A stretch of DNA of 5,212 nt, taken from the NCBI GenBank assembly GCA_017444165.1, contig JAFSXH010000109.1:1-5212 (forward strand). The letters are read 5' to 3'. The position numbers and the translations under genes were made by a program. This document shows, in pieces, positions 1 to 5,112 of the stretch. The notes beneath the pieces are model-generated. The model saw nothing but the letters and a program-made list of their open reading frames with translations, had not been told where the DNA came from and did not search any database. Position 1 is the stretch's first letter. Every line of letters begins with the position of its first letter. This DNA comes from a bacterium (lineage in GTDB: Bacteria > Vulcanimicrobiota > Xenobia > Xenobiales > Xenobiaceae).

Positions 1-35
1 CTGTTTAGGACAGTTTGTTGTGTTGAGGATGGGGT

Positions 36-902
36 ATGGGTTGGAGAAAGGATCTTTGTCTATTATTTGGAGGGGCGGTGTTATTTTGGGGACTCTGTTC
101 TAATAGTGTTGCCCAGGTTGTTTATAAGTATCATGAAGTTGTGGCTGGGGACACCGTATATTCTATAAGTAAATATTACAATGTTGATAGCAGTGAGCTT
201 CTGCGTATCAATGCTCAGACTATTATTAATGGTAATGGTTTGCAAACTGGATCGATCTTGTTGATTCCAGTCAGTTCTTATAGACAGACTCTTGAAGTTT
301 CTCCCGTTTCTGAGGTGGAGATACCAGAGCCTAAAGAGGTCGAATTACCAGAAACAGTGACTCCTGCTCCAAAGAGCAAGCCCAAAGTAACTTTGGCTAG
401 TTCCACGCGCCAGCCCACAAGAAGGAGGAGAGGCAGACGCAAAAATAATTACAGCATTGCTGTTGGTTCTGATGGCCAGGTAGTTAAAATTCCTGAGTAT
501 GTCGATCCGCATGCTGTTGAAGAGGAAAGTGCTGAGGTTGAGGAGCTTTTAGAGAAGGCTAAGGGATATATGGGTGTTCCTTACGTTTGGGGTGGGACTA
601 CGCCGAGTGGTTTTGATTGTTCGGGTTATGTGCAGTACGTATACCGTGAAGTGGGGGTAGATCTACCTAGAACGGCTGATGTGCAGTTTTTGGTGGGTGA
701 TAAGATTAATATTGGAGATGAAAAACCTGGCGATATGGTATTTTTTGAAACTTACACCGCTGGAGCTTCTCACGTGGGTATTTATCTGGGAGATGGCGAG
801 TTTATCCACGCCTCCTCTTCTGGCTGTGTCAAGATAAGCAGTTTGGAAGAGAGTTATTTTAATCAGCGTTACTTAGGGGCGCGAAGGGTTTTTAAGGATT
901 AG
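36..902 (+). CDS. Exported LysM and NlpC/P60 peptidoglycan endopeptidase
   Basis: This 288-residue protein is a probable secreted cell-wall hydrolase that cleaves peptide stems of peptidoglycan. Residues 1-26 look like a signal peptide: basic start (WRK), hydrophobic core about 7-20, likely cleavage after SVA. A LysM glycan-binding domain spans about 30-79 (VVAGDTVYSISKYYNV, ending in ILLIPV). A Pro/Glu/Lys linker follows, with a very basic patch at 125-136 (RQPTRRRRGRRK). The NlpC/P60 domain fills about 165-288: catalytic Cys195 in DCSGYV, His246 in SHVGIY and third polar residue His258 in FIHAS. All catalytic residues are present, so it should be active. The ATG at 36 has GAGG at 25-28 with 7 nt spacing. 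Cys21 is not in a proper lipobox, so a lipoprotein is unlikely. The last 11 bp overlap the convergent kinase gene. The D,L- versus L,D-cleavage specificity cannot be told. Confidence 0.93.
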   Translation: MGWRKDLCLLFGGAVLFWGLCSNSVAQVVYKYHEVVAGDTVYSISKYYNVDSSELLRINAQTIINGNGLQTGSILLIPVSSYRQTLEVSPVSEVEIPEPKEVELPETVTPAPKSKPKVTLASSTRQPTRRRRGRRKNNYSIAVGSDGQVVKIPEYVDPHAVEEESAEVEELLEKAKGYMGVPYVWGGTTPSGFDCSGYVQYVYREVGVDLPRTADVQFLVGDKINIGDEKPGDMVFFETYTAGASHVGIYLGDGEFIHASSSGCVKISSLEESYFNQRYLGARRVFKD

Positions 903-1776
903 GTAAGATTACTTTGACAGTTTGGCGCAGAGCTAAAACTTTTAGAGGAAGCTGAGAGAGGAGCATTCCGTCTACGCGTACTGGGTAGGTATGAGGACTT
1001 TCTGGTACTATGGAGACTTTGGGTGTTTGTAAGTAATTAACGTGGGGGCTCTTTAAATGTTGGCCTCTGTAAATTTGGGGAGCCAGAGCTAAAACTTGGC
1101 GTTTGCTCATATTGTGGAGTATACATACATCCAAAAGGCCATCGTTTAGTTGAGCTTGGGGGGCGATCTTTATACGTGAGCAGTAATAGGGGGAGTTAGC
1201 GACAGTTATCTGCCAGACATTGCGGAAATAGAGAAATTGATCTTCAGTTGATATGTAATAATTCTGTGGCTTGAAGGTGAAGAGACATTGTAAGCCTATC
1301 TTGCTGCCCATTAACCATCTTCCTATGCCTTTGGGTTCATGAGGCGGAGCTTTCGACCAGGCGAAGGCATCTAAGCCAATTCCCAAACTTTCCACAAATA
1401 GAGGTCCATTCTCTATCTTGCCTACATCCAGCAGATGAATTTTGCCTTTTAGAGAGAGCAAGAGACACTTTATGGGATCGTCAGGTAAGTTTAAACTTGC
1501 AGCTAAGTTGTTAAAAGTACCTAGAGGAACAATTCCCAAAGTAGCTCTGCTGGCGTATATACCTTGGAGAACTTCGCGCACTGTGTCATCCCCTCCAGCG
1601 GCGAATATTACCTTTCCCCTTTGGGCTACTGAGCGGGCTAGTTTGACTGAATGGCTGGGGTGGAGGCTGATTAAGACCTCTCCTCGTAAAGCATTGGTTA
1701 CAGAAGATATTTTGTCTAGGTATAAACTTCCGCGTCCATTACCTGCATAAGGATTGATAATTACGCAAAAATCCAT
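892..1776 (-). CDS. Diacylglycerol kinase catalytic-domain lipid kinase (YegS/DgkB-like family)
   Basis: A 294-residue soluble member of the diacylglycerol/sphingosine-type lipid kinase family, which transfers phosphate from a nucleotide to a lipid hydroxyl. Counting from the ATG at 1776, it shows the N-terminal NPYAGNGRG (8-16), the nucleotide-site loop GGDDTV (61-66), PLGTFNNLA (84-92), ESLGIGLDA (129-137), NDGLLDV (211-217) and a C-terminal VDGM (268-271). The canonical forms are GGDGT, GTxNDxA and DGE, so the fourth GGDGT position is Asp and the last Glu is Met. The fold is clear but the substrate is not. A GTG at 1785 would add three residues and overlap the yqeG stop as GTGA, but the GAGG then sits 1 nt from the start. 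From the ATG, GAGGTG is 8 nt away, so the ATG is preferred. It lies 5 nt behind yqeG and is surely co-transcribed with it. The 3' end runs 11 bp into the convergent hydrolase gene. Confidence 0.88.
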   Translation of the reverse strand: MDFCVIINPYAGNGRGSLYLDKISSVTNALRGEVLISLHPSHSVKLARSVAQRGKVIFAAGGDDTVREVLQGIYASRATLGIVPLGTFNNLAASLNLPDDPIKCLLLSLKGKIHLLDVGKIENGPLFVESLGIGLDAFAWSKAPPHEPKGIGRWLMGSKIGLQCLFTFKPQNYYISTEDQFLYFRNVWQITVANSPYYCSRIKIAPQAQLNDGLLDVCILHNMSKRQVLALAPQIYRGQHLKSPHVNYLQTPKVSIVPESPHTYPVRVDGMLLSQLPLKVLALRQTVKVILPNP

Positions 1777-1781
1777 CCTTT

Positions 1782-2276
1782 TCACACCTCACGAGCGTAG
1801 ATGAATGTCTCCAAATGGCGCACTAATCTCATCCACTTCTGTTCATAAAGTTTGGGGGGACGAACCCAAATTGTATGCATACCGTTCCAACTGCCAGCCA
1901 GGATATCTGTAAAGAGTTGGTCTCCGATCATAACGACTTCGGAAGGTTCTAATTTCAACAATTTTAAGGCTTTATTGATTCCTAAAGTTAAGGGTTTGCA
2001 GGCTTGAGAGACAAAAGGGACATGGAGTCTTTGGGCTACTCTTTGCAGGCGAAAAGATATAGCATTAGAGACTATACAGAGAGCAAAACCTTCCTTCTTA
2101 GCCATTCTTACCCACTTAATAACCTGATTGGAAAGCGACTGGCTGTTCCACTTTACTAAAGTGTTGTCCAGATCGAGGAGTATTCCGTGAATTCCCAACT
2201 CCTTTAATTTATCCAAACTCATGTCCGCTATAGAAGCAACTTGTTGATTTGGTTGGAATAAATTAGCAATGCCCAT
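1782..2276 (-). CDS. yqeG: YqeG-family HAD-superfamily phosphatase
   Basis: A 164-residue HAD-superfamily hydrolase of the YqeG type (Bacillus family members are about 170 residues). All four HAD motifs are visible: motif I DLDNTLV at 35-41 with nucleophile Asp35 and acid/base Asp37; motif II in IVSN (Asn71); motif III Lys94 in ACKPL; motif IV GDQLFTD at 118-124 with Mg-binding Asp119 and Asp124. The family is often encoded beside ribosome-assembly and shikimate genes in Firmicutes, but its substrate is not settled; here the partner is a lipid kinase gene. The ATG at 2276 matches the family N-terminus (a short LFQPN segment, then a helix before motif I), so the start is good although only AGGG one base from the ATG resembles a ribosome site. 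A perfect extended -10 lies just upstream, which makes the mRNA almost leaderless. The next Met (residue 19) would cut into the conserved region. Confidence 0.92.
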   Translation of the reverse strand: MGIANLFQPNQQVASIADMSLDKLKELGIHGILLDLDNTLVKWNSQSLSNQVIKWVRMAKKEGFALCIVSNAISFRLQRVAQRLHVPFVSQACKPLTLGINKALKLLKLEPSEVVMIGDQLFTDILAGSWNGMHTIWVRPPKLYEQKWMRLVRHLETFIYAREV

Positions 2277-2284
2277 ACCCTGGC

Positions 2285-2293
2285 ATTATAGCA
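2285..2293 (-). promoter_or_regulatory. Extended -10 promoter of the yqeG-kinase operon
   Basis: Read on the minus strand, TGCTATAAT runs from 2293 to 2285, which is a consensus TATAAT with the TGn extension. No good -35 is seen 17 bp upstream (CTGTAT at most), which extended -10 promoters tolerate. Transcription would begin near 2278, only one or two bases before the yqeG ATG at 2276. Confidence 0.7.
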
Positions 2294-2326
2294 TTTTATT
2301 ACATTAAATACAGCCTTTAGCATTAG

Positions 2327-2361
2327 TTGAATCTAATAACTGATATTCAAAATATATTCAA
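2327..2361. repeat. Three ATTCAA-type half sites in the divergent region
   Basis: TTGAAT (2327-2332) faces ATTCAA (2345-2350) across 12 bp. The longer ATATTCAA at 2343-2350 recurs at 2354-2361, exactly 11 bp on, about one helical turn. It lies between the divergent promoters and could be a regulator site, but the region is AT-rich and chance is possible. Confidence 0.25.
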
Positions 2362-2398
2362 TTGTTAGAAATTTCTTTATTTTTGTTGTTCTAAACTG

Positions 2399-2427
2399 TT
2401 GACATTCTTAAGCAATTAGCTTAAAAG
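2399..2427 (+). promoter_or_regulatory. Candidate distal promoter of the Asp/Glu/Trp gene
   Basis: A perfect TTGACA -35 lies at 2399-2404. A weaker -10, TAAAAG at 2422-2427, follows with a 17-bp spacer (TTAAAA with 16 bp is the alternative). A start near 2434 would give a leader of about 70 nt that includes the full AAGGAG ribosome site at 2490-2495. An inverted repeat occupies the spacer and -10. Confidence 0.5.
2408..2424. promoter_or_regulatory. Operator-like perfect inverted repeat in the promoter spacer
   Basis: TTAAGC (2408-2413), five bases AATTA, then GCTTAA (2419-2424) form a perfect 6-5-6 inverted repeat. It sits between the TTGACA -35 and the -10 of the distal promoter and overlaps the -10. 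That is where a dimeric repressor, or a MerR-type activator, would act. There is no T-run after it and the arms are short, so it is not a terminator. Confidence 0.4.
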
Positions 2428-2456
2428 TATAGATTATCGGGAGAGGCCATTTAGTT

Positions 2457-2485
2457 TTGGAAAGAGTCTGTCCTTTGGATATAAT
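2457..2485 (+). promoter_or_regulatory. Candidate proximal promoter of the Asp/Glu/Trp gene
   Basis: TTGGAA (2457-2462), a 17-bp spacer and a consensus TATAAT (2480-2485) form a good promoter. Its predicted start near 2492 falls inside the AAGGAG ribosome site (2490-2495). This promoter would therefore give an mRNA with a clipped site, unlike the distal promoter. Confidence 0.5.
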
Positions 2486-2506
2486 TTTCAAGGAGATTTT
2501 AGAGAT

Positions 2507-2785
2507 ATGAGTAGATTTTTTGATGATGAAGATTTGGAACTCAGACGTGGTGATGATTGGGATGATGAAGGCTGGGATGATGAAGACGATGAAGACGAAG
2601 ACGATTGGGATGAGGATGAAGACGAAGACGATTGGGATGATGAGGATGACGAAGACGATTGGGATGATGAAGATGATGAAGATTGGGACGATGAGGATGA
2701 CGAAGATTGGGACGATGAGGATGAAGATGAAGATGACGAAGATGATGACGATTGGGATGATGACGATGAAGAAGATGAGTGGTAG
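2507..2785 (+). CDS. Small hyperacidic Asp/Glu/Trp-repeat protein of unknown function
   Basis: A 92-residue protein; I recognise no family. Residues 1-15 are mixed (MSRFFDDEDLELRRG). From residue 16 to the end there are only Asp, Glu and Trp, apart from Gly22. By hand count 72 of 92 residues are acidic, against three Arg and no Lys. Nine Trp (18, 23, 34, 43, 52, 60, 68, 83, 92) are mostly 8 or 9 residues apart, giving units like WDDEDDED. It must be disordered or need cations to fold; there is no signal peptide or membrane segment, so it should be cytoplasmic. The frame is supported by AAGGAG at 2490-2495 (11 nt before the ATG), two candidate promoters and a terminator after the stop. GAT/GAC and GAA/GAG are mixed, as expected if the amino acids are selected rather than the bases. 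DNA mimicry, metal buffering or binding to a basic partner such as ribosomal proteins are possible roles, none of them shown. It is an independent unit between yqeG and the rRNA methyltransferase gene. Confidence 0.75.
   Translation: MSRFFDDEDLELRRGDDWDDEGWDDEDDEDEDDWDEDEDEDDWDDEDDEDDWDDEDDEDWDDEDDEDWDDEDEDEDDEDDDDWDDDDEEDEW
2600..2724 (+). repeat. In-frame 27-bp and 24-bp repeats inside the acidic gene
   Basis: GACGATTGGGATGA occurs at 2600, 2627 and 2654, a 27-bp period, and once more at 2747. A 20-base identical stretch, GATTGGGACGATGAGGATGA, occurs at 2681 and 2705, a 24-bp period. Both periods are multiples of three, so copies can be gained or lost without a frameshift. This points to growth by slippage or recombination. 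Confidence 0.75.
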
Positions 2786-2837
2786 TCGCTTTCTACACTT
2801 TTAGAGACGTGGGTTGTACTGCGTAAATTTTAATTTT

Positions 2838-2874
2838 GCACCTGGAGGTTTAGCCTCTTTAGGTGCTTTTTTTT
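2838..2874 (+). terminator. Rho-independent terminator after the acidic gene
   Basis: GCACCT (2838-2843) pairs with AGGTGC (2861-2866). Inside it GAGG (2845-2848) pairs with CCTC (2854-2857) around a TTTAG loop, and eight T follow (2867-2874). It lies 52 bp past the acidic gene stop and only 19 bp before the methyltransferase ATG, so it could also act as an attenuator for that gene. Confidence 0.85.
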
Positions 2875-2893
2875 GAGAAAAGGGAAGATTTTT

Positions 2894-4234
2894 ATGTCTA
2901 AACGCCAGGTTCCCAGTGAGGTTCTAACTTTTTTAGAGAAAAATGTCAACAATCGCGGTCAATTATTAGCTCCGCGTCTGTCGAGTGAGACTCCAGCTAG
3001 ATCCTATAGCGTAGCTCCAGGTGATAAGGCTTGCTGTATGTTGGGCGGCAAAAAACGGGGGGCGCGTCAAGGTTGGTTAAGTTATGTGATTGAGCCAGGA
3101 CCTCAGAGGTGTGAGATTCTCTGTCCGCATTTCGGTTACTGTGGCGGTTGTACTTATCAGCATATAAATTATTCTGCTCAGTTATCCTTGAAATCTCAAC
3201 CCATAATTGATCTTGTGCGCTCTAAGGATCCACAAGCAGAAATTTTGTCTCCCCAAGCGGCTCCTACACCTTGGTATTATCGCAGCAAAGTTGAGTTTAG
3301 TTTTATTGGAGATCATTTGGGTTTTAATATTAGGGGACTCTTTCAAAAAGTGGTGGATGTTGAGGAGTGTTTTATTGGTCCGCCGCACAATAGAGAGATC
3401 CTCAATTGTGTGCGCCAGTGGCAGAAGAGGCATAATTTTTCAGGTTGGAATCCTAGAGAAAATAAGGGCTTTTTGCGCTATTTGGTCATACGCCACAGCT
3501 TTTCTGAAGATGAATTTTTAGTCACTTTGGTGACAACTACTCCCACAACTTTTTCACTTTTTGATCTTTCTAATCCAATGTATGAACTGGCTGAAGAGTT
3601 GAGCTCTTTGGGGGCGCATGGAGTTATTCAGGCGTTAAACGATGAGATTAGCCCTGTAGCCACTTCTCAGCGAGATATTTTGTTAGCTGGTTCTGAAACT
3701 ATCTGTGAACGGGTTAATGATTTGAAATTGTCTTTAGGATGGCGATCATTCTTCCAATCTAATCCTCCAGCTTATGCCAATATGTTGCGCCAGGCCAAGA
3801 TGTTGGTGGGGCCTCAGGAGAAGATTTTGGATCTTTACTGTGGAGTAGGTAGTATTGGGTTATCTTTAGATGGGTATGTCATTGGAGTGGAAAATGTCGC
3901 TCAAGCTGTAGAAAATGCTAAGATCAATGCCTGCAATTTACAGCGTCAGGCCGAGTTTTACTGCGCCAACTCTGAGGATTGGCCCGATCTCAATTGCAGT
4001 CTGTTAGTGATCGATCCTCCGAGGAGCGGTTGTCATCCTAGGATGATAGAGCGTCTTCTTACGGGCGGGCCAGAGAAGATTTTGTATATATCTTGTAATC
4101 CATTGCGTTTCGTGGAGGAGTACGAAAAACTCAAGGATATTTATGGCATAAAAGTAGCTCAGATGTATGACTTTTTCCCGCATACGCCTCATATCGAGAG
4201 TATGTTTATTTTGGAAAGGCGGGGCGTGCACTGA
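2894..4234 (+). CDS. rlmD: 23S rRNA (uracil-C5)-methyltransferase, RlmD/RlmCD type with [4Fe-4S] site
   Basis: A 446-residue member of the TrmA/RlmC/RlmD family (E. coli RlmD has 433 residues), which uses S-adenosylmethionine to make 5-methyluridine in 23S rRNA. From the ATG at 2894, an N-terminal TRAM-like RNA-binding region (about 17-72) is weakly conserved. Cys77, Cys83, Cys86 and Cys159 have the C-x5-C-x2-C spacing and distant fourth Cys of the RlmD iron-sulfur cluster. FFQSNP (286-291), the SAM-binding ILDLYCGVGSIGL (311-323), VIDPPRSG (372-379), nucleophile Cys401 in YISCNP and the likely base Glu435 in HIESM are all present, so it should be active. Target choice (U1939, U747 or both) cannot be read from sequence; the symbol is the nearest match. 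AGGGA at 2881-2885, 8 nt before the ATG, decides the start. A TTG at 2873 lies in the upstream terminator T-run and is rejected. No good promoter lies between that terminator and the ATG. Confidence 0.92.
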   Translation: MSKRQVPSEVLTFLEKNVNNRGQLLAPRLSSETPARSYSVAPGDKACCMLGGKKRGARQGWLSYVIEPGPQRCEILCPHFGYCGGCTYQHINYSAQLSLKSQPIIDLVRSKDPQAEILSPQAAPTPWYYRSKVEFSFIGDHLGFNIRGLFQKVVDVEECFIGPPHNREILNCVRQWQKRHNFSGWNPRENKGFLRYLVIRHSFSEDEFLVTLVTTTPTTFSLFDLSNPMYELAEELSSLGAHGVIQALNDEISPVATSQRDILLAGSETICERVNDLKLSLGWRSFFQSNPPAYANMLRQAKMLVGPQEKILDLYCGVGSIGLSLDGYVIGVENVAQAVENAKINACNLQRQAEFYCANSEDWPDLNCSLLVIDPPRSGCHPRMIERLLTGGPEKILYISCNPLRFVEEYEKLKDIYGIKVAQMYDFFPHTPHIESMFILERRGVH

Positions 4235-4264
4235 CACTAATTTGTGCTTGCGTTGTGTCTGAAG

Positions 4265-4362
4265 GAGTGAGGGGTGAGGAGTGTGGAGTGAGGAGTGAGG
4301 GGTATGGAGTTAGTAGTGAGGAGTGAGGTGGGTGGAGTTAGTAGTGTGGAGTGAGGAGTGTG
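4265..4362. repeat. Heptanucleotide tandem repeat, 14 copies of GAGTGAG
   Basis: Fourteen contiguous 7-bp units run from 4265 to 4362 without a phase slip. Five are exact GAGTGAG (4265, 4286, 4293, 4321, 4349), seven differ at one or two bases, and two differ at three (4300, 4328). Higher-order copies exist: TGGAGTTAGTAGTG at 4305 and 4333 (28 bp apart) and GTGTGGAGTGAGGAGTG at 4281 and 4344 (63 bp apart). The plus strand is nearly free of C. A TGA or TAG in most units puts stops in every plus-strand frame, so it is not coding. Similar heptamer arrays (STRR) are known in Cyanobacteria. Confidence 0.9.
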
Positions 4363-4516
4363 GATGGTATAACTGGGAGAGTAACAGGCAAAAAGTGCAT
4401 AGCAGTTCATGATGTTTGACTCGTTGCCTTGATTGCGTTCATGGGGGGTGCAAAATAGTTTGTAAATGCTATCATATTTGAAATTGTTGAACGGTGATAT
4501 TTAGGGGGAGTTTTTT
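4363..4516. other. Non-coding stretch between the heptamer array and the DUF6273 gene
   Basis: No gene, RNA or clear terminator is seen here or in 4235-4264, just after the methyltransferase stop. The only recognisable elements are the extended -10 at 4467-4475 and the purine-rich ribosome site at 4503-4510. Confidence 0.5.
4467..4475 (+). promoter_or_regulatory. Extended -10 promoter of the DUF6273 gene
   Basis: TGCTATCAT is an extended -10 with one mismatch, the same layout as the yqeG promoter (TGCTATAAT). No -35 is evident at 17 bp (GGTGCA). A start near 4482 would leave a leader of about 35 nt containing the ribosome site. Confidence 0.45.
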
Positions 4517-5077
4517 ATGGAACGGGATATAAAACAGTATTTGGCAGTAAAAAGGTTTAATTTAGGCAATGGTTTTCCCGAATGGTTGCGCGGTTTGAGT
4601 TATGTGGCTGTTATTATTAGTGTAATTTTTCTTATGATAAATCTTGAGCCCGCAAAAGCTAACACTGTTGATATTACAGATACACATCAGGTAGTAGCCA
4701 TTAAGTTTGTGGGTCCTTCATTTTCTTGTTTCGATAATTATAAAAATAAGAAGGTCGGTGATTCATTAGAATTTGGTCGTTACCCTCAAGGCTCAAATGG
4801 TGAAATAAAGTCCATAACTTGGCGTGTTTTACGACGATATACAGACAGTCTGTTGATCATGTCTGAGAAAGGTTTGGATGCTAAACCTTTCAATAAGAAG
4901 AAAAAATCGATAACTTGGTTAGATTGCACTCTGAGAAGTTGGTTAAACAACGAGTTTTATAAAAAGTCATTTAATGAACAAGAACGATCTTTAATCAAGA
5001 AAACTGTGCTTACGAATAACGCTGGCCCTTCGACTAAGGACTATGTATTTTTGTTGAGTTCAGACGAGGTGTTATAG
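4517..5077 (+). CDS. Exported or anchored DUF6273-type protein, C-terminus lost to an IS insertion
   Basis: A 186-residue open frame from an ATG with AGGGGGAG at 4503-4510, 6 nt upstream. One hydrophobic segment at about 27-43, followed by EPAKAN, is either a signal peptide cut after AKA (residue 48) or an N-terminal anchor, so the rest is outside the membrane. From about 79 it has the hallmarks of the DUF6273 domain: VGDSLEFGRYPQG, ITWRVL, LLIMSEKGLDAKPFN, TWLDCTLRSWLNNEFY, FNEQERSLI, then FLLSSDEVL. The family has no known biochemical role. Here the domain stops at residue 186, where family members continue. The TAG stop falls at the apparent left end of an IS630-family element, so this is probably a broken gene whose remainder lies beyond the element. 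It is rich in AAA, AAT and TTT codons compared with the methyltransferase gene, which suggests accessory DNA. Confidence 0.75.
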   Translation: MERDIKQYLAVKRFNLGNGFPEWLRGLSYVAVIISVIFLMINLEPAKANTVDITDTHQVVAIKFVGPSFSCFDNYKNKKVGDSLEFGRYPQGSNGEIKSITWRVLRRYTDSLLIMSEKGLDAKPFNKKKKSITWLDCTLRSWLNNEFYKKSFNEQERSLIKKTVLTNNAGPSTKDYVFLLSSDEVL

Positions 5078-5103
5078 TCAAACAACATAATATTTGATAT
5101 AAT
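5075..5103 (+). promoter_or_regulatory. Candidate transposase promoter at the IS end
   Basis: TAGTCA (5075-5080), a 17-bp spacer and a consensus TATAAT (5098-5103) lie at the left end of the element. Transcription would start near 5110, about 3 nt before the transposase ATG, so the message would be nearly leaderless. That would keep expression low. Confidence 0.45.
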
Positions 5104-5112
5104 GCAAAAGTT

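Noticed and set aside
81..104. Lipobox at Cys21 of the wall hydrolase
   Set aside because: The residues before Cys21 are W-G-L, which do not fit the [LVI]-[ASTVI]-[GAS]-C pattern, while SVA at 24-26 fits ordinary signal peptide cleavage.
1..168. Frame open from the window edge to a TAA at 166-168
   Set aside because: It would overlap the signal peptide and LysM start of the hydrolase gene by 130 bp and resembles no protein, so it is not called as an upstream gene end.
1442..1750. Plus-strand open frame of 102 codons
   Set aside because: It is antisense to the lipid kinase gene, whose conserved motifs occupy this stretch, and has no recognisable domain or ribosome site.
1777..1785. GTG start of the lipid kinase, overlapping the yqeG stop as GTGA
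   Set aside because: The GAGG would be 1 nt from the GTG. The ATG at 1776 has 8 nt spacing to GAGGTG. The GTGA coupling remains a weaker alternative.
2520..2804. Met/Thr/Lys-rich open frame overlapping the acidic gene
   Set aside because: It is the +1 shadow of the same GAT/GAA repeats. It has no ribosome site of its own and its composition follows from the other frame.
2873..2893. TTG start adding seven residues to the methyltransferase
   Set aside because: The TTG overlaps the terminator T-run and lacks a ribosome site, whereas AGGGA fits the ATG at 2894.
3182..3521. Open frames on both strands inside the methyltransferase gene
   Set aside because: They overlap the well-supported RlmD-type frame, including the region leading to Cys159, and resemble no protein.
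4004..4237. Minus-strand open frame of 77 codons
   Set aside because: It is antisense to the catalytic end of the methyltransferase gene (DPPRSG and SCNP motifs) and has no features.
4233..4259. GACAC and GTGTC as a terminator after the methyltransferase gene
   Set aside because: Only five base pairs with a 17-nt loop and no T-run, so it is too weak to call.
4265..4362. Heptamer array as a possible CRISPR
   Set aside because: The units are contiguous 7-mers with no unique spacers and no cas gene nearby.
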